From Pseudomonas sp. M30-35 (GTDB lineage: Bacteria > Pseudomonadota > Gammaproteobacteria > Pseudomonadales > Pseudomonadaceae), in the NCBI RefSeq assembly GCF_002163625.1, contig NZ_CP020892.1:558001-622000 (forward strand): DNA of 64,000 nucleotides, given 5' to 3'. A program made the translations under genes and the position numbers. Positions within the stretch are counted from its first letter, which is position 1; each line of letters begins with the position of its first letter. This document shows, in pieces, positions 47,784 through 56,687 of the stretch. Under the pieces are notes generated by a model. It made no database searches and was not told the DNA's origin. It worked only from the letters and a program-made list of their open reading frames with translations.

Positions 47784-48247
47784 TGAGCACCCGAAAGGTC
47801 GTTAAGCGAAGGTTTGTCTTGTACGTAGGTGAGCGCCGGGTTGACCACAAGCTGACCAGCAATCAGCGCTTTTGAGCCCAGTAATACGCGGTAGCGCATG
47901 GTTTTACGGCACGCGAGGGTAAATTCTATTGGCCACAACCGATCGCCGAGTGACAGATTGGTACGGATTACGTAACGGTTTTGCGCCTGACCATTAGAGC
48001 TTTTAATACGTTTAACTGCTACCAATGGTGCTTCGCAGCGGTGCCGGCTTTGTACCAGGGTGCCGATGTGTGCAGTGAAGCGTACCCAGTCTTCACCGTC
48101 GCGCTCGAAGGGTTGAATATCCGAGGCATGCAGGCTTGAAGTGCTGGCACCGGTGTCAATTTTAGCGCGGATGCCGATCATGCCCAGGTCAGGGAGGTTG
48201 ATCCACTCGCGCAAACCGACCACGTTTAGTTGGTCAAATGTTTTCAA
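47780..48247 (-). CDS. rimB: RimB-type retropepsin-like protease ('ATP-dependent zinc protease' family)
   Basis: A 155-aa protein of the family often annotated as ATP-dependent zinc protease but carrying a retropepsin motif, [14 protein letters not shown] (catalytic Asp about residue 32). It overlaps rimK by four bases; in Pseudomonas RimB is reported to modulate RimK action on S6. The start is a TTG at 48247 ([15 protein letters not shown]), matching homologue starts, with no strong ribosome-binding site. It is divergent from hslR. Confidence 0.87.
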   Translation of the reverse strand: MKTFDQLNVVGLREWINLPDLGMIGIRAKIDTGASTSSLHASDIQPFERDGEDWVRFTAHIGTLVQSRHRCEAPLVAVKRIKSSNGQAQNRYVIRTNLSLGDRLWPIEFTLACRKTMRYRVLLGSKALIAGQLVVNPALTYVQDKPSLNDLSGAQ

Positions 48248-48322
48248 TAGGGCTGATCCGTAATAATTTCCGCAATTCTAGACAACTGCATCAGGCAATA
48301 TTCACCCAGTAATAGAGTAATA

Positions 48323-48721
48323 ATGAACAATAAAGATGACGATAAAGTCCGCTTGGACAAATGGCTCTGGGCCGCGCGGTTTTTCAAAACCCGGGCGCTG
48401 GCAAAAGCGGCCATTGAGGGTGGCAAGGTCCATCATCGCGGTGATCGCTGCAAACCCGGCAAAGAGCCCAAAGTTGGCGATGAGCTGGTTATTCGCATTG
48501 GCTTTGATGAACGCACAATTATAGTTCAGGCATTGTCTGTGGTGCGCCGCGGAGCGCCTGAAGCGCAAGCGCTGTACAGCGAAACCGCAGACAGTATTGA
48601 ACGCCGCGAACGGGCTGCTGCGCAACGTAAAGCAGGTGCTTCAGGTATGCAGACCGATGGCCGGCCAAGCAAAAAACAGCGCCGCCAGATCCATCAGTTT
48701 CGCGGTAATCAGGATGACTGA
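48323..48721 (+). CDS. hslR: S4-domain heat-shock RNA-binding protein Hsp15
   Basis: A 132-aa protein with an N-terminal S4 domain (VRLDKWLWAARFFKTRALAKAAIEGGKVHHRG-type, residues about 8-70) and a basic tail (KKQRRQIHQF). Hsp15 binds 50S subunits with stranded nascent chains and helps recycle them. The downstream hslO gene is a redox/heat chaperone, giving the common hslR-hslO pair. Confidence 0.93.
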   Translation: MNNKDDDKVRLDKWLWAARFFKTRALAKAAIEGGKVHHRGDRCKPGKEPKVGDELVIRIGFDERTIIVQALSVVRRGAPEAQALYSETADSIERRERAAAQRKAGASGMQTDGRPSKKQRRQIHQFRGNQDD

Positions 48722-48849
48722 AGCGGCGAAATATACCGGTTTGCAGCGAGTAATAGCCTTTTTTGTCTGCAACGATAGATAAGAGGCGCTTGGTCAGCTC
48801 GCCATTTGCGCCTAAAATCCACGGCCCGGTCACTTTTTGTGAAGTAGGC

Positions 48850-49737
48850 ATGTCTGATTCTACCCAGCGCTTTTTGTTTGACGATACCGATATACGCGGT
48901 GAAATGGTCAGCCTGACTGACACCTACAGCCACGTCTTGGCTAAGCACCCATACCCGCAACCCGTCGCCCAGTTGCTCGGCGAACTGCTGGCAGCTGCCT
49001 CGCTGTTAATCGGTACATTGAAGTTCGACGGCTTGCTTATCCTGCAGGCCCGCTCATCTGGCGCCGTGCCGTTGTTGATGGTCGAGTGTTCCAGTGCTGG
49101 TGAGTTGCGTGGCATTGCCCGCTATGATGAAAGCTTGATAACCGCCGATGCCGGATTGCGCGATCTGATGCCGGAAGGCATGCTGGCGATGACCATCGAC
49201 CCAACCAAGGGCCAGCGCTATCAAGGCATTGTTGCCTTGGAAGGCGACACCCTTGCAGATTGCTTCTCGAATTACTTTGCGACCTCTGAGCAGCTGCCGA
49301 CCCGTTTTTGGTTGAGTGCCGACGGTCAACGTGCTCGCGGTCTGCTGCTGCAACAATTGCCTGCTGACCGGATTAAAGACGCCGAGGGCCGTGAAGCCAG
49401 CTGGCAGCACATATCGACGCTGGCCAATACTCTGAAGACAGAGGAACTGCTGGGTCTGGACAATGAGACCGTGCTGCATCGTCTGTATCACGAAGAACCT
49501 TTGCGAGTATTTGAGCCGCGCGCTTTACAGTTCCGTTGCAGTTGTTCGCGTGAACGCTCAGCCAATGCGCTGGTCAGTTTAGGTCAGGACGACGCCGTTC
49601 AATTGCTTGATGAACATAACGGCAACGTGGTTATTGACTGTCAATTCTGCAATCAGCGTTATTCGTTTGACGCAGCAGATGTCGCTCAATTGTTTGCCGG
49701 TGGTGGTAGTCAGTCACCGTCTGATACTCGCCACTAA
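48850..49737 (+). CDS. hslO: Redox-regulated chaperone Hsp33
   Basis: A 295-aa chaperone activated by oxidation of its zinc site. The N-terminal domain is followed by the C-terminal zinc motif CSCSRE...CQFC (CxC and CxxC about 33 residues apart, near residues 233-270). I place the start at 48850 ([20 protein letters not shown]), as in homologues; the longer frame from 48763 lacks support. It precedes pckA by 239 bp. Confidence 0.94.
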   Translation: MSDSTQRFLFDDTDIRGEMVSLTDTYSHVLAKHPYPQPVAQLLGELLAAASLLIGTLKFDGLLILQARSSGAVPLLMVECSSAGELRGIARYDESLITADAGLRDLMPEGMLAMTIDPTKGQRYQGIVALEGDTLADCFSNYFATSEQLPTRFWLSADGQRARGLLLQQLPADRIKDAEGREASWQHISTLANTLKTEELLGLDNETVLHRLYHEEPLRVFEPRALQFRCSCSRERSANALVSLGQDDAVQLLDEHNGNVVIDCQFCNQRYSFDAADVAQLFAGGGSQSPSDTRH

Positions 49738-49884
49738 GGAGCATTCTGAAAATTATTGTGCAGGTCATTGCGCCTTGCATGCCCGTCGCGTGTTACCTGT
49801 TTTAGAGGGAGCATGCGGCGGCGAACACTAACGATGCGTCAATTTAGTCTGATCAGAGGCTGCACCTTTCAGTTTCTTTTCTGG

Positions 49885-49965
49885 CATAATCCGGCGCACT
49901 TTTTTATATGTAGTAGTGTTTACGCCTTACTACAACACGCACGAAGGAATCGGCCAGCCGGCCGA
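49885..49965 (+). promoter_or_regulatory. Probable pckA promoter and structured leader
   Basis: TGGCATAAT (49882-49890) looks like an extended -10 element. Downstream are two inverted repeats, GTAGTA/TACTAC (49910-49933) and TCGGCC/GGCCGA (49950-49965); the second lies immediately before the ribosome-binding site GGGGA. A -35 box was not clear. Confidence 0.45.
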
Positions 49966-49976
49966 CGGGGACTCAC

Positions 49977-51518
49977 ATGACGCAAGCCAAAAACGCCGTG
50001 TATACCGACATCAGCGCCGCCCAACTGGTTGAAGAGGCTCTGCGTCGCAGTGAAGGCGAATTAGCCGACAACGGTTCTCTGGTTGTTCGTACTGGTCATC
50101 GTACCGGCCGCTCACCTGCTGATCGTTATATCGTTCAAGAGCCTACCACCGAGTCGAAAATTGCCTGGGGCGCAATCAACCGCCCGTTCCCAGCTGATAA
50201 GTTCGACGCACTGTGGGATCGCGTTCAAGCGTTCTCCGACGCTCAAGACAGCTTCGTATCACACGTTCACGTAGGTTCGGCTGACGCCCACTACCTGCCA
50301 GTAAAAATGACGACTCAGACTGCTTGGCAGAACCTGTTTGGTCGTTGCCTGTTCATTAATCCTGAACAGTACAACCCAGCCGGTCGTGATGAGTGGCAAG
50401 TCCTTAACGTGGCTAACTTCGAGTGCGTGCCAGAGCGTGACGGCACTAACTCCGATGGTTGCGTGATTCTTAACTTCGCCGCCAAGAAAGTGTTGATCGC
50501 AGGCATGCGTTACGCCGGCGAAATGAAGAAAGCCATGTTCTCGGTGCAGAATTTCTTGCTCCCGGAAGCTGACGTGCTGCCAATGCACTGCGCGGCAAAC
50601 ATCGGTGAAGAAGGCGACGTAACCTTGTTCTTCGGCCTCTCGGGCACAGGTAAAACCACCTTGTCGGCCGATGAAAGCCGTTACCTGATTGGTGACGACG
50701 AGCACGGTTGGGGCAAAGGCGTGGTGTTCAACATTGAAGGCGGTTGCTACGCCAAGTGCATCGACTTGTCCGAGAAGAACGAGCCGGTCATCTGGAAAGC
50801 CATTCAGTTTGGCGCCGTACTGGAAAACGTCGTACTCGACGAAAACCGTACCCCTAACTACGCCGATGACAGCCTCACGCAGAACAGCCGTGCAGCCTAC
50901 CCGCTGGAATTGATCGAGAAGCGCTCCGAGAAAAACCTCGGTGGCGAGCCTAACGCTGTAATCTTCCTGACTTGCGACCTGACTGGCGTATTGCCGCCAG
51001 TGTCGATCCTTAACGAAGAGCAGGCGGCTTACCACTTCTTGTCGGGTTACACCGCACTGGTGGGTTCGACTGAAATGGGTTCCGGCGGTGGCATCAAGTC
51101 GACGTTCTCGACCTGCTTCGGTGCTCCGTTCTTCCCGCGCCCAGCAGGTGAATACGCTGAACTGCTGATCAAGCGTATTCAAGGTTTCGGTTCCAAGGTT
51201 TACCTGGTTAACACCGGTTGGACTGGTGGCGGCTACGGCGTCGGCAAGCGTTTCAACATCCCGACAACCCGTGGTGTTATCGCAGCGATCCAGAGCGGCG
51301 CGCTGATCGGCACTGAAACCGAGCATTTGCCAATCATCAACCTGAGCGTGCCAAAGTCGGTACCGGGTGTTGAAACCAACTTGCTCAACCCACGTAACAC
51401 CTGGGCTGATCAAAACGCCTACGATGAGGCCGCTAAAGGCTTGGCCAAGCTGTTCGTCGATAACTTCGCCAAGTTCGACGTGTCGGATGCAATCCGCAAC
51501 GCAGGTCCGCAGTTGTAA
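49977..51518 (+). CDS. pckA: Phosphoenolpyruvate carboxykinase (ATP)
   Basis: Gluconeogenic enzyme of 513 aa converting oxaloacetate and ATP to PEP. The kinase P-loop is [13 protein letters not shown] (about residues 222-234), followed by LIGDDEHGW (metal-binding Asp) and RxxRTGRSP-type [13 protein letters not shown] near the N-terminus for substrate. It fits growth on acetate and fatty acids encoded nearby. A structured leader precedes it and a terminator follows. Confidence 0.97.
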   Translation: MTQAKNAVYTDISAAQLVEEALRRSEGELADNGSLVVRTGHRTGRSPADRYIVQEPTTESKIAWGAINRPFPADKFDALWDRVQAFSDAQDSFVSHVHVGSADAHYLPVKMTTQTAWQNLFGRCLFINPEQYNPAGRDEWQVLNVANFECVPERDGTNSDGCVILNFAAKKVLIAGMRYAGEMKKAMFSVQNFLLPEADVLPMHCAANIGEEGDVTLFFGLSGTGKTTLSADESRYLIGDDEHGWGKGVVFNIEGGCYAKCIDLSEKNEPVIWKAIQFGAVLENVVLDENRTPNYADDSLTQNSRAAYPLELIEKRSEKNLGGEPNAVIFLTCDLTGVLPPVSILNEEQAAYHFLSGYTALVGSTEMGSGGGIKSTFSTCFGAPFFPRPAGEYAELLIKRIQGFGSKVYLVNTGWTGGGYGVGKRFNIPTTRGVIAAIQSGALIGTETEHLPIINLSVPKSVPGVETNLLNPRNTWADQNAYDEAAKGLAKLFVDNFAKFDVSDAIRNAGPQL

Positions 51519-51581
51519 CACGCCTTTGAAAAGGCCGCGAGCATCTTGGTGAGCCTTCCAGGCTGATTCAGATGATCACTC

Positions 51582-51620
51582 AACACCCCGCGCTAGCTCT
51601 GCTTTCGCGGGGTGTTTTGT
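51582..51620 (+). terminator. Terminator after pckA
   Basis: An 11-bp stem AACACCCCGCG / CGCGGGGTGTT with a 13-nt loop, followed by TTGTTAT. The T-tract is short but the stem is strong. Confidence 0.85.
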
Positions 51621-51788
51621 TATGCGCGGCAAATAAGCAACGGCGCTAAGGCGCCTCTGATTGCTGGCGTGACAGGTTAGATTATGGCAACGCATTCATC
51701 GAGGTGAGGTTGATTGCTCAGCACTGCATGTCGCAGTAGCGTGGAGTGATTATTACGCGCCCTGCGCGCCTGCTGATGGAGAGCGAAC

Positions 51789-53588
51789 ATGCCTGAATAC
51801 AAAGCGCCAATGCGCGACATGCGTTTTTTGGTCGACGAAGTTTTTGATTTCCATACCAGCTATGCAGCGCTCGGCGCGACCGATGCCTCACCGGATATGG
51901 TTAACGCGATTCTGGAAGAAGGCGCAAAGTTTTGCGAGCAGGTCTTGGCACCGATCAACCGCTCCGGTGATGAGCAAGAGTGCCAGTTCGACAACGGGGT
52001 AGTGACCACGCCCGAGGGTTTTAAACAAGCCTTTGCCCTCTATGTTGAAGGCGGCTGGAATGGTTTGGCCGCAGATCCAGCCTACGGCGGGCAAGGCTTG
52101 CCGCACTCGCTGGGGCTGATGATCAGTGAAATGGTGGGGGCCAGTAATACCTCATGGGGTATGTATCCCGGTCTGACGCATGGCGCCATGTCGGCGATTC
52201 ATGCACACGGCAGCGAAGCACAAAAACAGGCTTATCTGACCAAGCTCACCGAAGGTACGTGGACCGGCACCATGTGCCTGACCGAAGCGCATTGCGGCAC
52301 GGACTTAGGCATCATTAAAACCCGTGCTGTGCCGCAAGCTGACGGTAGCTACTCGTTAACTGGCAGCAAGATTTTCATCTCTGCCGGTGAACACGACATG
52401 AGCGAGAATATTGTCCATCTGGTACTGGCCAAGCTGCCGGATGCGCCCGCGGGTACCAAAGGTATTTCTCTGTTTATCGTGCCTAAATTCCTGCCAGATC
52501 CGGCAACGGGAGAGGCGGGCGAACGCAACGGTGTGTCATGCGGCTCCATTGAACACAAAATGGGGATCAAAGCCTCGGCTACCTGCGTGATCAACTTTGA
52601 TAACGCCCGTGGCTTTTTGATTGGCGAGCAGAACAAAGGTCTTAACTGCATGTTCACTATGATGAACCATGCACGCCTGGGCACTGGTATGCAGGGGCTT
52701 TGCTTGGGCGAGGCGAGCTTTCAGGGGGCGATTAAATACGCCAATGATCGCCTGCAGATGCGTTCGCTCACGGGGCCAAAAGCACCGGAGAAAGCAGCCG
52801 ATCCAATCATCGTCCACCCCGACGTACGGCGCATGCTGCTGACCATGAAAGCCTTCAACCAAGGCAACCGGGCGTTGGCCTATTTCACCGCGCAACTGCT
52901 TGATCAAGCGCACCGTGCGCACAGCACAGAGGAGCGTGAAGAAGCTGAAAACCTATTGGCCTTCCTTACACCCATCTGCAAAGCCTTTATGACCGAGACC
53001 GGCCTTGAGGTCACTAATCATGGCATGCAGGTGTTTGGCGGCCACGGCTTTATTCGCGAGTGGGGCATGGAGCAGTTGGTGCGTGATTGCCGTATTGCGC
53101 CGATCTATGAAGGGACCAACGGCATTCAGGCGCTGGATCTACTCGGTCGAAAGGTGCTGGGCAGCCAAGGAAAGTTGCTGCGCGGCTTCACTAAAATTGT
53201 GCATAAGTTCTGTGAGTCGCAAGCGAGTAACCCGGAGTTCAGTGCCTATGTCAGCCAATTATCGGGCTTGAACAAGCAATGGGGCGAGCTGACCCAGCAA
53301 ATTGGCATGGCTGCGATGAAGAATCCAGATGAAGTCGGTGCTGCGTCGATGGATTATCTGATGTTCTCGGGCTATGTGATTCTTGCTTATTTCTGGTTGC
53401 GCATGGCCCTGGTTGCCTCAGAGAAACTTGCTGCTGGCAGTGGCGATGCTGAGTTCTATCAAGCCAAGCTGGCAACGTGTGAGTTCTACTTCAAACGTCT
53501 GCTGCCCCGTACCGCAGCTCACCTCGCAGCAGCTCAAGCAGGCAGTGATTGCATGATGGGGATGAGCGCTGAAAGTCTAGCGTTCTGA
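51789..53588 (+). CDS. Acyl-CoA dehydrogenase (FadE-type), copy 2
   Basis: A 599-aa FAD-dependent acyl-CoA dehydrogenase closely similar by eye to the gene at 37406 (YKAPMRDMRFLVDEVF, MCLTEAHCGTDLG, catalytic Glu in [17 protein letters not shown]-terminal extra domain). GGAG stands before the ATG. No PsrA-type CAAAC..GTTTG site is visible in its 270-bp upstream region, so its regulation differs from copy 1. Chain-length preference cannot be read from sequence. Confidence 0.92.
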   Translation: MPEYKAPMRDMRFLVDEVFDFHTSYAALGATDASPDMVNAILEEGAKFCEQVLAPINRSGDEQECQFDNGVVTTPEGFKQAFALYVEGGWNGLAADPAYGGQGLPHSLGLMISEMVGASNTSWGMYPGLTHGAMSAIHAHGSEAQKQAYLTKLTEGTWTGTMCLTEAHCGTDLGIIKTRAVPQADGSYSLTGSKIFISAGEHDMSENIVHLVLAKLPDAPAGTKGISLFIVPKFLPDPATGEAGERNGVSCGSIEHKMGIKASATCVINFDNARGFLIGEQNKGLNCMFTMMNHARLGTGMQGLCLGEASFQGAIKYANDRLQMRSLTGPKAPEKAADPIIVHPDVRRMLLTMKAFNQGNRALAYFTAQLLDQAHRAHSTEEREEAENLLAFLTPICKAFMTETGLEVTNHGMQVFGGHGFIREWGMEQLVRDCRIAPIYEGTNGIQALDLLGRKVLGSQGKLLRGFTKIVHKFCESQASNPEFSAYVSQLSGLNKQWGELTQQIGMAAMKNPDEVGAASMDYLMFSGYVILAYFWLRMALVASEKLAAGSGDAEFYQAKLATCEFYFKRLLPRTAAHLAAAQAGSDCMMGMSAESLAF

Positions 53589-53608
53589 CGAATGGCGTAG
53601 CCGATCAG

Positions 53609-53633
53609 GACCCGCCATCTGGCGGGTCTTTTT
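53609..53633 (+). terminator. Terminator after acyl-CoA dehydrogenase 2
   Basis: A perfect 8-bp stem GACCCGCC / GGCGGGTC with an ATCT loop and a T-rich tail. Confidence 0.92.
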
Positions 53634-53758
53634 GTTTCAAGCGTATGCATACATTTTGTGGATTGCCGGTCATAACTCGACCCTATGTGTCGTCAATGTT
53701 GTTCGGTTACACTCGAAAGTCTGTTGCGAATTTGTATTCAAGTTTTGAGGAATGACCC

Positions 53759-55537
53759 ATGGCGGACTACAAAGCTCCCCTGCGCGATATGCGTTTTGTG
53801 CTTAACGAAGTATTTGAAGTATCCAAGCTATGGGCTGAGTTACCAGCTTTGGCTGAAGTGGTTGATGAAGAAACCGCCAATGCAATTCTTGAAGAAGCTG
53901 GCAAAGTCACTGCCGGTATTGTTGCCCCGCTCAACCGCAGCGGCGACGAAGAAGGCTGCACCTGGAGCAACGGCGCGGTGAAAACCCCGGACGGTTTCCC
54001 GCAGGCTTACAAAACCTACGCCGAAGGCGGTTGGGTTGGTGTCGGTGGTGATGCCATGTTCGGCGGTATGGGCATGCCAAAAGTGATCTCGGCGCAGGTC
54101 GAAGAGATGGTCAACTCGGCCAACCTGTCGTTCGGTCTGTACCCTATGTTGACTGCTGGTGCGTGCTTGTCGATCAATGCGCACGCCAGCGAAGAGCTCA
54201 AAGAGAAGTATCTGCCAAACATGTATGCCGGCACTTGGGCGGGCTCCATGTGCTTGACCGAACCGCACGCCGGTACTGACCTGGGCATCATCCGCACCAA
54301 GGCGGAGCCACAGGCTGATGGCAGCTATAAAGTCAGCGGCACCAAGATTTTCATCACCGGTGGTGAGCACGACCTGACCGAGAACATTATCCATCTGGTG
54401 CTGGCCAAGCTGCCTGATGCCCCAGCCGGGCCGAAAGGTATCTCGCTGTTCCTGGTGCCGAAGTTCATGGTTAACGCTGATGGCTCGCTGGGTGAAGCTA
54501 ACAGTCTTTCGTGCGGGTCGATCGAGCACAAGATGGGCATCAAGGGTTCAGCAACCTGCGTGATGAACTTTGACGGTGCTACCGGTTACATCATCGACGC
54601 GCCGAACCGTGGTCTAGCTGCGATGTTCACCATGATGAACTACGAGCGTCTGGGCGTGGGTATCCAAGGCCTGTCGACCGGTGAGCGCTCTTACCAGAGT
54701 GCCATTGAATATGCCCGCGAGCGTATTCAAAGCCGTGCGCCGACTGGCCCGGTTGCAACTGATAAAGCCGCTGATCCGATCATCGTGCATCCAGATGTAC
54801 GGCGCATGCTGCTGACCATGAAGTCGCTGAACGAAGGTGGTCGTGCGTTCTCCAGTTATGTCGCCATGCAACTCGACACCGCTAAATTCAGTGAAGAGCC
54901 TGTTACACGCAAACGTGCTGAAGAGTTGGTCGCGTTGCTGACTCCAGTGGCTAAAGCATTCCTCACCGATGTGGGCCTGGAAACCACTATCCATGGCCAG
55001 CAAGTGTTCGGCGGTCATGGCTTTATTCGTGAGTGGGGCCAGGAGCAGCTGGTTCGCGATTGCCGTATCACCCAGATTTACGAAGGCACCAATGGTATTC
55101 AGGCGCTCGATCTGGTCGGTCGTAAGGTGATTGGCAGTGGCGGGGCGTTTTATAAGCACTTCGCTGACGAAATCAAGGCGTTTACCGATTCTGCCGATGC
55201 TTCGCTGGCCGAGTTTGTTGAGCCATTGAAAGGTGCAATCACCATTCTTGAGCAGATGACAGCAGACCTGCTGGAACGCGCCAAAACCAATCCGAATGAA
55301 ATCGGTGCGGCGTCGGTCGAGTACTTGCACGCCTTTGGTTACACCGCATATGCCTACATGTGGGCGTTGATGGCGCGCACGGCGTTGAGCAAGCAGGATG
55401 AGGGCGACTTTTATGTCAGCAAGCTCGGCACTGCACGCTTCTATTTCGCGCGGATTCTGCCGCGGATTCACTCGTTGAGCGCTTCAGTTAAAGCGGGTAG
55501 CGAAAGCTTGTATCTGCTTGACGCTGAGCAGTTTTAA
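53759..55537 (+). CDS. Acyl-CoA dehydrogenase (FadE-type), copy 3
   Basis: A 592-aa paralogue of the two other large acyl-CoA dehydrogenases here ([30 protein letters not shown], catalytic Glu in YEGTNGIQALDLVGRK). It is the most divergent of the three in the N-terminal half (LWAELPALAEVVDEETANAILEEAGK) and ends shortly after the C-terminal domain. GAGG precedes the ATG. It has its own upstream region and terminator, so it is probably transcribed separately from copy 2. Confidence 0.92.
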   Translation: MADYKAPLRDMRFVLNEVFEVSKLWAELPALAEVVDEETANAILEEAGKVTAGIVAPLNRSGDEEGCTWSNGAVKTPDGFPQAYKTYAEGGWVGVGGDAMFGGMGMPKVISAQVEEMVNSANLSFGLYPMLTAGACLSINAHASEELKEKYLPNMYAGTWAGSMCLTEPHAGTDLGIIRTKAEPQADGSYKVSGTKIFITGGEHDLTENIIHLVLAKLPDAPAGPKGISLFLVPKFMVNADGSLGEANSLSCGSIEHKMGIKGSATCVMNFDGATGYIIDAPNRGLAAMFTMMNYERLGVGIQGLSTGERSYQSAIEYARERIQSRAPTGPVATDKAADPIIVHPDVRRMLLTMKSLNEGGRAFSSYVAMQLDTAKFSEEPVTRKRAEELVALLTPVAKAFLTDVGLETTIHGQQVFGGHGFIREWGQEQLVRDCRITQIYEGTNGIQALDLVGRKVIGSGGAFYKHFADEIKAFTDSADASLAEFVEPLKGAITILEQMTADLLERAKTNPNEIGAASVEYLHAFGYTAYAYMWALMARTALSKQDEGDFYVSKLGTARFYFARILPRIHSLSASVKAGSESLYLLDAEQF

Positions 55538-55554
55538 CCGGCCGCTCCAGGTAA

Positions 55555-55583
55555 CTAAAAACCCGCTTCGGCGGGTTTTTTAG
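55555..55583 (+). terminator. Terminator after acyl-CoA dehydrogenase 3, shared with endA
   Basis: A 12-bp stem CTAAAAACCCGC / GCGGGTTTTTTAG (one bulged T) with a TTCG loop and a T-run; its A-run lets it also end minus-strand endA transcripts. Confidence 0.93.
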
Positions 55584-55595
55584 TGCTGCGAAAAG

Positions 55596-56276
55596 TCAGT
55601 TATTGCTGATGCGCTCGGCGAGTGATGGGTCGTCAATGAAGCTATTACGAATACCTTGCAGCTCGGCGATTTTCTCGTTGCGTGTTTTTTCACTGGGATC
55701 AGGCGGGTCGATCTGATTCCATTGTTTATACATCTGCACTGAGCCAATGATCGGCAAGTCGTATTCACTGGCCATGTAAAAGATCGCGCGAGCAATGTTG
55801 CCTTTGGCGTCATCACGCGGCTCAACCAGTTGAAAGGTCGCCTGCATCTGGCAGCCAACGTCAGCGAGCTTATTGGCTGCGCTGTCATCCAAATCACCAA
55901 ACTGGGCATTGCGCCTTACTAGCTCAGCCCGAGTTAGTGCCGGGTAGAAGTTGTGCAGATCGGCTTTCATGTAGGGGTAGCGCGGGTTGACCACTGCGCA
56001 CTGGTTGTCGGTAGAGCAGCGCAAGGCGCGTTTCAGCTGCTTGCTGCTGTAGATCTGGCTGACCGTAAACAAGCTGCTTTGCTGGCTGAATACCTGGCCG
56101 CAGTAGAGTGACGCGCCGCCGGCGGCATAAACATCTGTCCACAGCAGTTGTACGGCTGCCTTGAAATCCGCAACCTGTTTTTGTCCACCGGTCGGGCCAG
56201 CCAAGCTGGCATTGCTTGCTAAGCAAGATAGGGCGCTTACCATCAGTACTTTTAGGTTTGGCATTGGTATTGGCAT
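55596..56276 (-). CDS. Endonuclease I, secreted/periplasmic nuclease
   Basis: A 226-aa nuclease of the EndA/Dns family with a signal peptide ending near SLA|GPTGG. The ββα-metal core lies around MKADLHNFYPA (about 99-110) and VEPRDDAKGNIARAIFYMASEYDLP (about 150-174); the C-terminal NEKIAELQGIRNSFIDDPSLAERI is characteristic. It degrades DNA in the periplasm or outside, affecting DNA uptake and extracellular DNA in biofilms. Upstream are an A-rich Crc/Hfq-like motif (56288-56299) and a perfect CRP/Vfr-type site. Confidence 0.9.
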   Translation of the reverse strand: MPIPMPNLKVLMVSALSCLASNASLAGPTGGQKQVADFKAAVQLLWTDVYAAGGASLYCGQVFSQQSSLFTVSQIYSSKQLKRALRCSTDNQCAVVNPRYPYMKADLHNFYPALTRAELVRRNAQFGDLDDSAANKLADVGCQMQATFQLVEPRDDAKGNIARAIFYMASEYDLPIIGSVQMYKQWNQIDPPDPSEKTRNEKIAELQGIRNSFIDDPSLAERISNN

Positions 56277-56287
56277 GTTGTGTCAGC

Positions 56288-56299
56288 TTTGTTGTTTTT
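56288..56299 (-). promoter_or_regulatory. A-rich Crc/Hfq-like motif in the endA leader
   Basis: On the minus strand AAAAACAACAAA lies 12 nt before the endA ATG, matching the AAnAAnAA pattern bound by Hfq with Crc. Weaker evidence than at the symporter because no clear ribosome-binding site lies beside it. Confidence 0.4.
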
Positions 56300-56315
56300 G
56301 TCGGACAAGCTGAAA

Positions 56316-56331
56316 TGTGAGCAAAATCACA
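56316..56331. promoter_or_regulatory. Perfect CRP/Vfr-type palindrome
   Basis: TGTGAGCAAAATCACA equals the CRP core TGTGA-N6-TCACA at every defined position. Pseudomonas Vfr recognises a related sequence. It lies 40 bp upstream of endA and 38 bp from the GacA-type site of the sRNA, so it could act on either. Confidence 0.6.
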
Positions 56332-56368
56332 CTGAAAAGCAAGCCAACCGAGTGCTTGCTTGGGTGAA

Positions 56369-56386
56369 TGTAGGAAAATGCTTACG
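56369..56386 (+). promoter_or_regulatory. GacA upstream activating sequence
   Basis: TGTAGGAAAATGCTTACG matches the rsm-gene upstream site TGTAAG-N6-CTTACA at 10 of 12 defined bases. It lies about 65 bp (centre) upstream of the predicted start of the Rsm-type sRNA. Confidence 0.8.
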
Positions 56387-56442
56387 CAGCGTGTCATGTT
56401 TTGCCACTATTGCCAGAGACAGGAAGTGCGTAACTTATGTGG

Positions 56443-56578
56443 TGTGGACGTAGCGCAGGAAGCGCGAACTTCTAATCATGGATACGATGGAATGCCTGCC
56501 AGGATGGCAAGCAGATCAAGGATGGTCAGCAACAGTCTGCATGAACCTCGCTTTTAAAGCGGGGTTTTCTTTTTTCTG
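56443..56578 (+). ncRNA. Rsm-family (RsmX/Y/Z-type) regulatory sRNA
   Basis: A predicted RNA of about 130 nt that should sequester RsmA/CsrA proteins. It has six GGA motifs, several in hairpin loops: GCGC-AGGAA-GCGC (56453-56465), TGCC-AGGAT-GGCA (56497-56509) and GATC-AAGGAT-GGTC (56514-56527), plus GGA in ATGGATACGATGGAATG and GTGGACG. It ends in an intrinsic terminator and is preceded by a GacA site. The 5' end is estimated. Which family member (X, Y, Z or other) cannot be decided by eye. It lies on the opposite strand to both flanking genes. Confidence 0.85.
56544..56578 (+). terminator. Intrinsic terminator of the Rsm-type sRNA
   Basis: A 10-bp stem AACCTCGCTT / AAGCGGGGTT (one G-U pair) with a 3-nt loop, then TTCTTTTTT. 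No plus-strand protein gene lies upstream, which supports a small RNA. Confidence 0.9.
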
Positions 56579-56687
56579 GGGTTTGCTTTTTGCATTCACC
56601 CGCTCGCCGAAGTGACTGACCTTAGTAACAGACGCCGCCACAGCACTCATGCCGATTGCTACTGCGACGTCTTCGTGCGATCTCCCT

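Noticed and set aside
50259..51521. 420-codon minus-strand frame opposite pckA
   Set aside because: Antisense shadow of a highly conserved gene with biased codons; no domain or ribosome-binding site.
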